Origin: Eubacterium_G segne
GTDB lineage: Bacteria > Bacillota > Clostridia > Lachnospirales > Lachnospiraceae
Reading direction: 5' to 3'
Length of the DNA stretch: 64,000 nucleotides
Assembly: GCF_014287775.1 (NCBI RefSeq)
Contig: NZ_JACOOZ010000008.1
Span: forward strand, 62,001-126,000
Position 1 is the stretch's first letter; the number at the start of each line of letters is the position of its first letter. Shown here piece by piece: positions 52,641-61,568 of the stretch. Below the pieces are notes generated by a model, which saw only the letters and a list, made by a program, of their open reading frames with translations, searched no databases and had not been told where the DNA came from. Position numbers and translations under genes: made by a program.

Positions 52641-53408
52641 ATGAGAGAAAAGGAAAAAGCAGTTGTTGTCAGTCAGGAATGCATTGGTACCGGAATTTAC
52701 AGTATGATAATAAAAACTAAGGCGGCAGACAGTGCAGTTGCAGGGCAGTTTGTTTCAATTTACTGTAAGGACAAAACTAAATTGTTGCCAAGACCTATCA
52801 GCATATGTGAGATAGATAAGGAAAACGGAACAATCAGAATAGTATACCGTGTTGTTGGTGGCGGCACGGAAGAAATGTCAGGCTATAAGTCAGGAGACGG
52901 GATTGAATTAATAGGACCTCTTGGAAATGGATTTATGCAGCGTGAAAATAAAAAAGCCATTTTAATTGGTGGAGGAATTGGAATCCCACCAATGGTAGGT
53001 TTGGCAGAAGCATTAAAGGATAAGGCAGAGGTTCAGATTGTGGCAGGCTACAGGGATGAACTTTTTCTTACTAAGGAATTGCAGGAAAACGGAAGTCTTT
53101 ATATCGCAACGGAAGACGGAAGCTGCGGAACTAAGGGAACGGTTATTGATGCCATAAAGGATAAAGAAATACAGGGAGACGTAATATACGCCTGTGGTCC
53201 AACACCTATGCTTAGGGCGATTAAAGAATATGCCATGGGAAAAGGAATAGAGTGTCAGCTTTCATTAGAAGAGAGAATGGCATGCGGTATTGGGGCGTGC
53301 CTTGCCTGTGTGTGTAAGTCAAAGGATAAGGATGCTCATTCAAATGTAAACAACAAACGTATTTGTAAGGATGGTCCGGTATTTTTGGCAGAGGAGGTAG
53401 AACTGTAA
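52641..53408 (+). CDS. pyrK: Dihydroorotate dehydrogenase electron transfer subunit
   Basis: Passes electrons from PyrD to NAD+ via FAD and a 2Fe-2S cluster. The 255-aa protein has the FAD-binding block LPRPISICEIDKENGTIRIV, an NAD-binding loop AILIGGGIGIPPMVGLAEAL, YACGPTPMLRAIKEY and a cluster-binding region with cysteines in MACGIGACLACVC and a late CKDG. Its stop overlaps the pyrD start by one base (TAATG), in line with a 1:1 complex. Confidence 0.94.
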   Translation: MREKEKAVVVSQECIGTGIYSMIIKTKAADSAVAGQFVSIYCKDKTKLLPRPISICEIDKENGTIRIVYRVVGGGTEEMSGYKSGDGIELIGPLGNGFMQRENKKAILIGGGIGIPPMVGLAEALKDKAEVQIVAGYRDELFLTKELQENGSLYIATEDGSCGTKGTVIDAIKDKEIQGDVIYACGPTPMLRAIKEYAMGKGIECQLSLEERMACGIGACLACVCKSKDKDAHSNVNNKRICKDGPVFLAEEVEL

Positions 53409-54310
53409 TGAACACAAAAGTTAATATTGCGGGAGTTGAATTTAAAAATCCGGTTATGGTTGCCTCAGGAACTTTCGGTTCCGGAGCTGAATACGGAGAG
53501 TTTGTAGATTTAAACAGACTTGGAGCAGTAGTTACAAAAGGTGTGGCAAATGTACCATGGGAAGGAAATCCTACACCGAGAATTGCAGAAACTTACGGTG
53601 GAATGCTTAATGCAGTGGGACTTCAAAATCCGGGATATGATTTATTTGCCAAAAGAGATATTCCGTATTTACAGAACTATGATACCAATATAATTGTAAA
53701 TGTATGTGGAAGAACTACGGAAGATTACATTGACGTAGTGGAAAAATTAGGACACGAAAGTGTTGATATGTTGGAAATAAATATTTCATGCCCGAATGTA
53801 AAGCATGGTGGAATTGCATTCGGTCAGGATCCAAAGGCGGTTGAGGCTATAACCAAGGCTGTAAAAGCGGTTGCAAAACAGCCGGTTATTATGAAATTAA
53901 GTCCAAATGTTACAGACATAACGGAAATGGCAAGAGCTGCAGAGGCAGGTGGCGCAGATGCTTTGTCTTTAATTAATACATTAACAGGAATGCAGATTGA
54001 TGTTGAAAGACAGAAGTTTGTTTTAGCTAACAAAACAGGAGGATTATCAGGTCCTGCAATTAAACCTGTAGCTGTAAGAATGGTATATCAGGTGGCAAAT
54101 GCGGTTAAAGTTCCTATTATTGGAATGGGCGGAATTGCAAGTGCTAAGGATGCTCTTGAATTTATATTAGCAGGTGCCACGGCAGTGTCGGTAGGAACGG
54201 CCAACTTTAACAATCCAAATACCACAATAGAAGTTATTGAAGGAATTGAGGATTATATGGAAAGACATGGAGTTGAAGATATAAACAATCTGATAGGAAG
54301 TGTTAAGTAA
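53408..54310 (+). CDS. pyrD: Dihydroorotate dehydrogenase catalytic subunit (type 1B)
   Basis: Oxidises dihydroorotate to orotate with FMN. The 300-aa protein has MVASGTFGSGAEYGEFVDLN, MLEINISCPNVKHGG (active-site Cys of class 1 enzymes), VIMKLSPNVTDITE, SLINTLTGMQIDV, PIIGMGGIASAKDALEFILA and a C-terminal VGTANFNNP. The catalytic cysteine and pairing with pyrK indicate the NAD-linked 1B type. Located between pyrK and pyrE. Confidence 0.95.
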   Translation: MNTKVNIAGVEFKNPVMVASGTFGSGAEYGEFVDLNRLGAVVTKGVANVPWEGNPTPRIAETYGGMLNAVGLQNPGYDLFAKRDIPYLQNYDTNIIVNVCGRTTEDYIDVVEKLGHESVDMLEINISCPNVKHGGIAFGQDPKAVEAITKAVKAVAKQPVIMKLSPNVTDITEMARAAEAGGADALSLINTLTGMQIDVERQKFVLANKTGGLSGPAIKPVAVRMVYQVANAVKVPIIGMGGIASAKDALEFILAGATAVSVGTANFNNPNTTIEVIEGIEDYMERHGVEDINNLIGSVK

Positions 54311-54340
54311 ATTGAATATTTATAATAAGGAGATTTAACA

Positions 54341-55021
54341 ATGGAAGCATATAAGAGTGAGTTTATAGAATTTATGGTAGAAAGTGATGTTTTAAAGTTT
54401 GGAGAGTTTACACTTAAAAGTGGTAGAAAGTCTCCATTTTTCATGAATGCAGGAGCTTATGTTACAGGTTCCCAGCTTCACAGATTAGGTCAGTATTATG
54501 CAAAGGCAATACACGACAGATATGGTGATGATTTTGACGTGCTTTTCGGACCGGCATATAAGGGAATACCCCTTGCAGTGGTTACAGCTATTGCATTTAA
54601 TGAATTATATGGAAAAGAAATCCGTTATTGTTCAGATAGAAAAGAAGAGAAAGACCACGGAGCAGACAAGGGAAGCTTCCTTGGAAGCACTTTAAAAGAC
54701 GGTGACAGAGTGGTAATGATTGAAGATGTTACAACATCAGGTAAGTCTATGGAGGAAACAGTTCCAAAAGTAAAGGGAGCAGCAGATGTTACCATTGTAG
54801 GACTTATGGTTTCCCTTGACAGAATGGAAGTTGGAAAAGGTGGAGAAAAATGTGCCCTTGATGAAGTAAAGGATCTTTACGGATTTGAAACTAATGCCAT
54901 TGTTACTATGGCAGATGTTGTGGAGCATTTATACAACAGAGAATGCAACGGAAAAGTTGTGATTAACGATGAGATAAAGTCAGCAATTGATAAGTATTAT
55001 GAGCAGTATGGTGCTAAATAG
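54341..55021 (+). CDS. pyrE: Orotate phosphoribosyltransferase
   Basis: Forms OMP from orotate and PRPP. The 226-aa protein contains FTLKSGRKSPFFMNAGAYVT, VLFGPAYKGIPLAVVTAIAF, the flexible catalytic-loop region YCSDRKEEKDHGADKG and the PRPP-binding motif VVMIEDVTTSGKSMEE. AAGGAG precedes the ATG. It closes the pyr cluster, and the following small membrane genes begin 14 nt later. Confidence 0.95.
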   Translation: MEAYKSEFIEFMVESDVLKFGEFTLKSGRKSPFFMNAGAYVTGSQLHRLGQYYAKAIHDRYGDDFDVLFGPAYKGIPLAVVTAIAFNELYGKEIRYCSDRKEEKDHGADKGSFLGSTLKDGDRVVMIEDVTTSGKSMEETVPKVKGAADVTIVGLMVSLDRMEVGKGGEKCALDEVKDLYGFETNAIVTMADVVEHLYNRECNGKVVINDEIKSAIDKYYEQYGAK

Positions 55022-55035
55022 TCAGGAGATGCAAG

Positions 55036-55491
55036 TTGACAAAAACAGATAGAAGAGTCAGAAATTTTGGCAGATTATTTTTTGTACTTTATATGCTTGC
55101 CGCCCTTTATTTTATGTTTTTATCAGAGACCTTAGACAGGTCAATGGTTAGTAAAAATTACAGGTATAATCTTACGTTGTTTAAAGAAATAACAAGATTT
55201 TGGGATATGCGGCATACCTACGGCTGGAATGTAACCATTGTAAACTTAGTTGGAAATGTTATATGTTTTATGCCTTTTGGCTTTTTAATTCCGACTATCT
55301 CAAAGAAGAAAATATGCAAAAATGTTATTAGCGTTACACTTCTTGCCATGCTTTTTAGTTTGGGAATAGAGACGGCACAACTTTTATTAAAGGTTGGAGC
55401 ATTTGACGTTGACGACATTTTCTTAAATACCATAGGCGGCTTTTTAGGTTATGTGACAATGAAATTTACAAGGGTGCGAAAGCATATATAA
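55036..55491 (+). CDS. VanZ-like membrane protein
   Basis: TTG start with CAGGAGAT upstream; 151 aa. Hydrophobic segments LFFVLYMLAALYFMFLSETL, NLVGNVICFMPFGFLIPTIS (the VanZ N-x-x-G-N-x-x-x-F-x-P-x-G block), SVTLLAMLFSLGIETAQLLL and DVDDIFLNTIGGFLGYVTM are in the order of the VanZ family. These are membrane proteins of unsettled function; some relatives give low teicoplanin resistance. Likely co-transcribed with pyrE. Confidence 0.85.
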   Translation: MTKTDRRVRNFGRLFFVLYMLAALYFMFLSETLDRSMVSKNYRYNLTLFKEITRFWDMRHTYGWNVTIVNLVGNVICFMPFGFLIPTISKKKICKNVISVTLLAMLFSLGIETAQLLLKVGAFDVDDIFLNTIGGFLGYVTMKFTRVRKHI

Positions 55492-55525
55492 AGGTGCATA
55501 AAAAACAGATTGAGGGTAAATATAA

Positions 55526-55873
55526 GTGAGAAAGAGCAAGAAAGTAAGATTAGAAGAGAAAGAAGATAAAAAAGCAAAAAAAATTCCTCTTAGAAAGTAT
55601 ACAAAAGGTGGAAAATCCTCTACACTTATTGCCATTGAGAGCTTGCTGGTTATTATTTTGGCAATTGCAATTTCCGTGGCAATGAAAGGAAAAGCAGGAA
55701 TTTACGTAGGTCTTTTGACTTTGTTTGCTTTTATTACATCTATTGCAGGGTTTATTGTAGGGATAAACAGCTTTAAAGAAGAGAATAAGTTTATGATGTA
55801 TACATACATTGGAACCATTGCCAATGCAGTTATATGGCTTGGAGTTTTGGGAATGTATTTAATTTATATTTAA
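55526..55873 (+). CDS. Small membrane protein (DUF6142-like)
   Basis: GTG start; 115 aa. A very basic, Lys/Glu-rich N-terminus (residues 1-30) is followed by three hydrophobic segments (LIAIESLLVIILAIAISVAM; GIYVGLLTLFAFITSIAGFI; MYTYIGTIANAVIWLGVLGM). This resembles the DUF6142 group found downstream of pyr genes or peptidases in Lachnospiraceae. The ribosome site is weak (GAGGGTAAATATAA). Function unknown. Confidence 0.65.
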   Translation: MRKSKKVRLEEKEDKKAKKIPLRKYTKGGKSSTLIAIESLLVIILAIAISVAMKGKAGIYVGLLTLFAFITSIAGFIVGINSFKEENKFMMYTYIGTIANAVIWLGVLGMYLIYI

Positions 55874-55885
55874 TGAGGTGCGTGT

Positions 55886-57886
55886 ATGGATATCGTAAGA
55901 GAACGTTATGATATGGCAATAAGCAGAATTAATGAAATTGCCGGTGAAAGTCTCATAAAAGAGCCTTATGGAGATTATTTCAGAAGAACTGCAAAGTTTA
56001 TTTGTCATTTAGACAACATATATCAGAAAATAATCAGCGGTGAAATAAAAAAGTTAGAGCTTAGGGAATTAGAACGCATTAACTATGATTTATATAGTGA
56101 TGTATATAATGAAAATTATAGTGAAAGCTATGCAAATCCTGAGTTTGCAGTGAAAAAGCTTGGAGATGACTATGGAAAGATGCTGTGTTTTCTGTATGAA
56201 CAAATAAGGAAAACTATCGGAAATCTTTATAGAAAACAGGAAGAAATCTCAGTATCATGGTTTGAACTTTTTATAGAAATATATGTTGATTTTGAGGCTA
56301 TGGAGGACATAACCGTAGATGGAGTCAGGGAAACTCTCTGTTCCTTTATGAGAGATAATACTGAGATTTTTACTGAAGCTTCAGTTGATGCCATGATTAA
56401 TCCTGACAATACCTTTGCAACGGATATTGTTACAAAAAGCGACCTGCAGGACTTGAGATATTTATATTATTACGGAGAACACGTGGGATATAATGAAATA
56501 GAAATGGCAAAATATCTTAATTCATTAGATCAGGATAAAATCGACAGTTTAGCCTTTGTATACACGGAAGGGTACAGAAAGGGATTTATTAATACCGGAA
56601 AAGATTTATCAATTAAAGAAACTGTTGATATAAGATACAATATTGGATTTGAGCGAATTGTAAAAGCGGCCATTAAAAATTTTGAAAAAATGGGACTTAA
56701 GCCGGTTATTTACCCTAGAGGATATGGGTCTACAAATTTTAACAGGCAATACTGGTTTGACCACAAGTTTGACGAAGCATTGTATTTAGATAAGGCTTAT
56801 GTAAAAAGAAAACTGGAAGTTTCTAAACAGGCTTTTGAAAACAGAAAAGAAATGGCTTCTAAAATGGCAGGTCCTGCTGTAATAGAGGTGTTTGGTGAAA
56901 ATCCTTTTGAACCGGAAAACAAAAAAGAGGCATATTCCCTTGATGGAAAGCAGCAGAAGCTTAAGGTTGAGTTTACCATGGAGTATCAGCAAATCGTTCA
57001 GGAATATATAAAAGGGGACGAAAGAAGTTTTACCATTATAGCATTTCCAATACCGGAATTTGGTGAGAATTTCAGGGAAATGTTTGATGCCACAGTGGAA
57101 ATTAACACATTAGATGAGGAAAAATATGCAAAGGTTCAGCAATGTTTAATTGATGCCTTAGATAAAGCAGTTTATGTGAAAGTAAAAGGTCAGGGCAGGA
57201 ACAAAACAGATATTAAGGTTATGATGCATGAACTGGCAAATCCTGAAAAAGAAACTAACTTTGAAAACTGTCTTGCAGACGTAAACATTCCTTTAGGGGA
57301 GGTTTTTACATCGCCTAAGCTTAAGGGAACTCAGGGACTATTACATGTAAGTGAAGTTTATTTAGGAAAACTTAAATATAAAAATTTTGAAATGACCTTT
57401 GAAGATGGAAAGGTTAAAGATTATAACTGTAGCAACTTTGATAGCGAAGAGGAAAATAAAATATATATAAAAGAAAATGTTTTATATAATCATGAAACTC
57501 TTCCTATAGGTGAATTTGCCATTGGTACTAATACAACAGCTTATGCTATGGCAGGAAAGTTTGGGGCAGTGTATAAGCTTCCTATTTTAATTGTGGAAAA
57601 AATGGGTCCTCATTTTGCAGTGGGAGATACCTGTTACAGTTATGAGGAAGAAATTAAAACCTATAACCCTGACGGAAAAGAAATCGTGGCCAGGGAAAAT
57701 GAAGTATCGGCTCTTAGAAAAACTGATATTTCAAAGGCATATTTCGGATGTCATACAGATATAACCATTCCTTATGATGAAATAGGTGAAATTACGGCTG
57801 TAACTAAGGCAGGAGAAGAGATTACCATTATAAAGAATGGAAAATTTGTACTTGACGGCACGGAAATGTTAAATAAACCGTTATAA
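55886..57886 (+). CDS. M29-like aminopeptidase (666 aa)
   Basis: The long N-terminal half (~1-370) is helical and of unknown role. The C-terminal half resembles the M29 (thermophilic aminopeptidase) fold: DVNIPLGEVFTSPKLKGTQG (around 466-485), LPIGEFAIGTNTTAYAMAGK (~538-557) and KMGPHFAVGDTCYSYEEE (~572-590), with Glu, Glu and His as metal ligand candidates. The tail NEVSALRKTDISKAYFGCHT and DITIPYDEIGEIT is conserved among Lachnospiraceae relatives. It starts 12 nt after the DUF6142 gene with a GAGGTGCG site. Confidence 0.72.
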   Translation: MDIVRERYDMAISRINEIAGESLIKEPYGDYFRRTAKFICHLDNIYQKIISGEIKKLELRELERINYDLYSDVYNENYSESYANPEFAVKKLGDDYGKMLCFLYEQIRKTIGNLYRKQEEISVSWFELFIEIYVDFEAMEDITVDGVRETLCSFMRDNTEIFTEASVDAMINPDNTFATDIVTKSDLQDLRYLYYYGEHVGYNEIEMAKYLNSLDQDKIDSLAFVYTEGYRKGFINTGKDLSIKETVDIRYNIGFERIVKAAIKNFEKMGLKPVIYPRGYGSTNFNRQYWFDHKFDEALYLDKAYVKRKLEVSKQAFENRKEMASKMAGPAVIEVFGENPFEPENKKEAYSLDGKQQKLKVEFTMEYQQIVQEYIKGDERSFTIIAFPIPEFGENFREMFDATVEINTLDEEKYAKVQQCLIDALDKAVYVKVKGQGRNKTDIKVMMHELANPEKETNFENCLADVNIPLGEVFTSPKLKGTQGLLHVSEVYLGKLKYKNFEMTFEDGKVKDYNCSNFDSEEENKIYIKENVLYNHETLPIGEFAIGTNTTAYAMAGKFGAVYKLPILIVEKMGPHFAVGDTCYSYEEEIKTYNPDGKEIVARENEVSALRKTDISKAYFGCHTDITIPYDEIGEITAVTKAGEEITIIKNGKFVLDGTEMLNKPL

Positions 57887-57900
57887 GTATGATTTTTTTC

Positions 57901-57929
57901 TTCATAATTTGTAAGTATTATGATACAAT
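57901..57929 (+). promoter_or_regulatory. Candidate promoter of the purine gene cluster
   Basis: TTCATA (57901-57906), a 17-bp spacer and TACAAT (57924-57929) lie 52 bp before purE. The -35 is imperfect. No purine riboswitch or PurR box (two-part) was obvious. Confidence 0.4.
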
Positions 57930-57980
57930 GAAGATTGTTGAAAAAATAACATATTTATCGAAAAGAAAAAGGAGAGCAAA

Positions 57981-58481
57981 ATGTCTAAAGTAGGTATTGT
58001 AATGGGCAGTGATTCAGATCTGCCGGTAATGAGCAAAGCAGCAGAATTCCTTGATAAGATGGGAATTGATTATGAGATGACCATTATTTCAGCTCACAGA
58101 GAGCCGGATATATTCTTTGAATGGGCAAAAGGTGCAGAAGAAAGAGGAATTAAGGTTATAATAGCAGGAGCAGGAAAGGCAGCTCATCTTCCTGGAATGT
58201 GTGCAGCATTATTCCCAATGCCGGTTATTGGTATACCTATGAAGACTTCTGATTTAGGAGGAGTTGATTCACTATATTCTATCGTACAGATGCCATCAGG
58301 CATTCCTGTGGCTACAGTTGCCATTAATGGGGGACAGAATGCAGGAATCCTGGCAGCAAAGATTCTTGCCACATCAGATAATGACATTTTAAATAAACTA
58401 AAAGATTTCAGCAGGGAGATGAAAGATTCTGTTGTTGAAAAAGACGCCAGGTTAAAAGAAACCGGATACAAGAATTATTAG
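57981..58481 (+). CDS. purE: N5-carboxyaminoimidazole ribonucleotide mutase
   Basis: Converts N5-CAIR to CAIR (class I), or AIR to CAIR if class II. The 166-aa protein carries the substrate loop MGSDSDLPVMSKAAEFLDKM, the conserved ISAHREPD (active-site His in SAHR), AGAGKAAHLPGM and GGVDSLYSIVQMPSGIPVAT. No purK was seen in the window. AAGGAGAG precedes the ATG; purM follows by 22 nt. Confidence 0.95.
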   Translation: MSKVGIVMGSDSDLPVMSKAAEFLDKMGIDYEMTIISAHREPDIFFEWAKGAEERGIKVIIAGAGKAAHLPGMCAALFPMPVIGIPMKTSDLGGVDSLYSIVQMPSGIPVATVAINGGQNAGILAAKILATSDNDILNKLKDFSREMKDSVVEKDARLKETGYKNY

Positions 58482-58503
58482 AGAAAACAAGAAGGAGTTT
58501 AAT

Positions 58504-59529
58504 ATGGATTACAAGAAGGCAGGAGTAGATATTGAAGCAGGATATAAGTCAGTTGAATTAATGAAAAAGCACATTAAGGAAACAATGAGACCGGAAGTGT
58601 TAGGTGGTATTGGTGGTTTTGCCGGTGCATTTGACATGGGCAAAATTAAAGGAATGGAGGAACCTGTTCTTTTATCAGGAACTGACGGATGTGGTACAAA
58701 AGTAAAATTAGCTTTTGTTATGGATAAGCATGACACAATAGGAATTGACTGTGTTGCCATGTGTGTTAATGATATTGCATGTTCAGGTGGAGAGCCTTTA
58801 TTCTTCCTTGATTATATTGCATGTGGAAAGAACTATCCTGAAAAGATTGCTACTATTGTAAGTGGTGTGGCAGAAGGCTGTAAGCAGTCAGGGGCAGCAC
58901 TTGTAGGTGGCGAGACAGCAGAACATCCGGGACTTATGCCGGTAGATGAATATGATTTGGCAGGATTTGCAGTAGGTGTGGTAGATAAAAAGGATTTAAT
59001 TACAGGAGAAAACATTAAACCGGGAGACAAGCTTATTGGTATTGCTTCAACAGGTGTTCACAGCAATGGATTTTCCCTTGTAAGAAAAGTCTTTGACATG
59101 ACAGAGGAAACTCTTAATACATATTATGATGAATTAGGAAAGACATTAGGAGAGGCATTAATTGCTCCTACAAGAATATATGTTAAGGCATTGAGAAATG
59201 TTAAGGATGCAGGAGTTAAAATAAAGGGATGCAGCCATATTACAGGTGGCGGATTCTATGAAAATATTCCTAGAATGTTACCTGATGGCGTAAAGGCAGT
59301 AGTTAAAAAGGACAGCTACAAGGTTCCTGCACTTTTTGACCTTCTTGCAAAAGAGGGAGATATTGCAGAGGAAATGATGTACAATACTTTCAATATGGGT
59401 ATTGGCATGGTACTGGCAATTGATGAAACAGATGTAGAAAAGACAATGGAAGCATTAAAGGCAGCAGGCGAAACATGTTATGAATTAGGATATGTTGAAG
59501 CCGGAGAAAAAGGTGTTGAATTATGTTAA
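58504..59529 (+). CDS. purM: Phosphoribosylformylglycinamidine cyclo-ligase (AIR synthetase)
   Basis: Closes the imidazole ring using ATP. The 341-aa protein has the Mg-ATP binding loops GGIGGFAGAFDMGKIKGMEE, LLSGTDGCGTKVKLAF, GIDCVAMCVNDIACSGGEPL and GGETAEHPGLMPVDEYDLAG, and the C-terminal IGIASTGVHSNGFSL and GCSHITGGGFYENI. AGAAGGAG precedes the ATG. Its stop lies 7 nt inside purN, so the two are translationally coupled. Confidence 0.95.
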   Translation: MDYKKAGVDIEAGYKSVELMKKHIKETMRPEVLGGIGGFAGAFDMGKIKGMEEPVLLSGTDGCGTKVKLAFVMDKHDTIGIDCVAMCVNDIACSGGEPLFFLDYIACGKNYPEKIATIVSGVAEGCKQSGAALVGGETAEHPGLMPVDEYDLAGFAVGVVDKKDLITGENIKPGDKLIGIASTGVHSNGFSLVRKVFDMTEETLNTYYDELGKTLGEALIAPTRIYVKALRNVKDAGVKIKGCSHITGGGFYENIPRMLPDGVKAVVKKDSYKVPALFDLLAKEGDIAEEMMYNTFNMGIGMVLAIDETDVEKTMEALKAAGETCYELGYVEAGEKGVELC

Positions 59530-60116
59530 GAGTTGGAGTTTTAGTTTCCGGTGGAGGAACAAACCTTCAGGCAATAATTGATGCAGTTAAAAGTGGAGAC
59601 ATTACAAATGCTTCAATAGAAGTAGTTATTAGTAATAAAAAAGATGCATATGCCCTTACAAGGGCAAAGGAAAATGGCATAGCAGCTGAATCAGTATGTA
59701 TAAAGGATTTTGAAAGCAGGGAAAAGTTTAATGATGCTTTAATAGAAAAGATTGATTCATACAATTTAGACCTTATTGTATTAGCCGGATTTTTAGTTGT
59801 GTTGCCGCCTGAACTTATTGCAAAATACAGAAACAGAATTATAAATATTCATCCGTCTTTAATACCATCATTTTGCGGTAACGGATTTTATGGATTACAT
59901 GTTCATGAAAAAGCGTTAGAAAGAGGTGTTAAGGTTACAGGTGCCACGGTGCATTTTGTAGATGAAGGTACAGATACAGGTCCTATTATTTACCAGAAGG
60001 CTGTTGAAGTATTGCCGGGAGATACACCGGAAATTTTGCAGAAGCGTGTTATGGAGCAGGCTGAATGGAAGATTTTACCAAAGGCCATCAACGACATAGC
60101 AAACGGAATTATTTGA
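59523..60116 (+). CDS. purN: Phosphoribosylglycinamide formyltransferase
   Basis: Transfers the formyl group of 10-formyl-THF to GAR. The 197-aa protein has VLVSGGGTNLQAIIDAVKSG, LAGFLVVLPPELIAKYRNRI and catalytic NIHPSLIPSFCG (N, H, and the later D in DEGTDTGPII). Overlaps purM by 7 nt. A 106-nt gap with hairpins precedes purD. Confidence 0.95.
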   Translation: MLRVGVLVSGGGTNLQAIIDAVKSGDITNASIEVVISNKKDAYALTRAKENGIAAESVCIKDFESREKFNDALIEKIDSYNLDLIVLAGFLVVLPPELIAKYRNRIINIHPSLIPSFCGNGFYGLHVHEKALERGVKVTGATVHFVDEGTDTGPIIYQKAVEVLPGDTPEILQKRVMEQAEWKILPKAINDIANGII

Positions 60117-60119
60117 GGA

Positions 60120-60166
60120 GGAAACGTTTATAGAAAATGAAGAAGTTCATTTTTAGGAATGTTTCC
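60120..60166 (+). promoter_or_regulatory. Hairpin in the purN-purD gap
   Basis: GGAAAC (60120-60125) pairs with GTTTCC (60161-60166), and inside it AAAATGAA (60134-60141) pairs with TTCATTTT (60146-60153) around a GAAG loop. A second small stem (GCC...GGC, ACC...GGT) lies near 60175-60198. No T-run. It may modulate purD expression or stabilise an mRNA end. Confidence 0.45.
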
Positions 60167-60226
60167 GACGAATTGCCAACCACCGAAGGTAGGAGGCGTT
60201 ACATATTTAAGGAGAGACAAAGATGA
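60137..60226 (+). CDS. Possible 29-aa leader peptide overlapping purD start
   Basis: ATG 60137 starts a 29-codon frame (MKKFIFRNVSDELPTTEGR onward, basic end) whose TGA (60224-60226) overlaps the purD ATG as ATGA. The nearest GAGGAGG is about 16 nt upstream, a poor spacing, and the ATG lies within the hairpin stem. Coupled translation is possible but unproven. Confidence 0.25.
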   Translation: MKKFIFRNVSDELPTTEGRRRYIFKERQR

Positions 60227-61494
60227 AAGTTTTAATTGTTGGAAGTGGTGGAAGAGAGCATGCTATTGCAACTTCAGTTGCAAAAAGCAGCAAAGTTGAT
60301 AAGATTTACTGTGCACCGGGAAATGCAGGAATCGGACAGATAGCTGAATGTGTTAATATTGGTGCAATGGAATTTGACAAGTTAGTTGACTTTGCAAAGG
60401 AAAATGAAATTGATCTTACGGTAGTAGGAATGGATGATCCTTTAGTTGGTGGTATAGTTGACAAGTTTGAAGAGGCAGGACTTAGAGTGTTTGGCCCAAG
60501 AAAAAATGCTGCAATACTTGAAGGCTCAAAGGCTTTCTCAAAAGATTTAATGAAGAAATATAATATTCCTACAGCAGGATATGAGAACTTTACTTCACCT
60601 GAGGCAGCAATGGAATATCTTGAAACTTCCAAGTATCCTATAGTTCTTAAGGCAGACGGGCTGGCTCTTGGTAAAGGGGTGCTTATCTGTCAGACAAAGG
60701 AAGAAGCTATGGATGGTGTTAAAGAACTGATGCTTGATAAGAAGTTTGGTAATGCCGGAAATACTATTGTTATAGAAGAATTTATGACAGGACGTGAGGT
60801 TTCAGTTCTTTCTTATGTAGATGGAAAAACAATTAAAATTATGACATCAGCACAGGATCATAAACGTGCAAAGGATGGTGATAAGGGACTTAACACCGGA
60901 GGAATGGGAACATTCTCACCAAGTCCGTTTTACACACCAGAAGTTGATGAATTTTGTAAGAAATATATATATCAGGCAACCGTTGATGCAATGGCTTCTG
61001 AGGGAAGAGAATTTAAGGGAATTATTTTCTTTGGACTTATGCTTACTGAAGATGGACCAAAGGTACTTGAATACAATGCAAGATTCGGTGATCCTGAAGC
61101 ACAGGTAGTTCTTCCAAGAATGAAAAATGACATTGTTGATGTTTTTGAAGCATGTATTGACGGGACTCTTGATAAGATTGAATTAGAGTTTGAGGATAAT
61201 GCAGCAGTTTGTGTCGTTTTAGCCAGCGACGGATATCCGGTTTCTTATGAAAAGGGCTTTGAAATCAAAGGATTGGAAAACTTTGAAAACAAAGAAGGAT
61301 ATTATGTTTTCCATGCAGGAACTAAATTATCTGATGGGAAAATAGTTACTAATGGAGGTCGTGTCCTAGGTGTTACAGCTAAGGGAGCTAACCTTAAAGA
61401 AGCAAGAGCCAACGCATATGAAGCAACAAAATTAATTGATTTTGAAAATAAATATATGCGTAATGACATAGGAAAGGCTATAGACGAGGCATAA
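60223..61494 (+). CDS. purD: Phosphoribosylamine-glycine ligase
   Basis: Makes GAR from phosphoribosylamine, glycine and ATP. The 423-aa ATP-grasp protein has VLIVGSGGREHAIATSVAKS, GPRKNAAILEGSKAFSKDLM, PIVLKADGLALGKGVLICQT, IVIEEFMTGREVSVLSYVDG, MGTFSPSPFYTPEV, and YNARFGDPEAQVVLPRMKND. AAGGAGAG precedes the ATG. The order purE-M-N-D in the window lacks purH, purF and purL, which must be elsewhere. Confidence 0.95.
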   Translation: MKVLIVGSGGREHAIATSVAKSSKVDKIYCAPGNAGIGQIAECVNIGAMEFDKLVDFAKENEIDLTVVGMDDPLVGGIVDKFEEAGLRVFGPRKNAAILEGSKAFSKDLMKKYNIPTAGYENFTSPEAAMEYLETSKYPIVLKADGLALGKGVLICQTKEEAMDGVKELMLDKKFGNAGNTIVIEEFMTGREVSVLSYVDGKTIKIMTSAQDHKRAKDGDKGLNTGGMGTFSPSPFYTPEVDEFCKKYIYQATVDAMASEGREFKGIIFFGLMLTEDGPKVLEYNARFGDPEAQVVLPRMKNDIVDVFEACIDGTLDKIELEFEDNAAVCVVLASDGYPVSYEKGFEIKGLENFENKEGYYVFHAGTKLSDGKIVTNGGRVLGVTAKGANLKEARANAYEATKLIDFENKYMRNDIGKAIDEA

Positions 61495-61568
61495 TTGTCA
61501 TATAATTAAGGTTTAAGAATAAATAATAAAAGATACACAAGAATCTTTTGTAAAAGGATGGTAATGAT

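Noticed and set aside
57887..57980. Purine riboswitch or PurR-type box in front of purE
   Set aside because: No guanine-aptamer core or paired PurBox could be seen in the 94-nt gap; only a moderate promoter is suggested.
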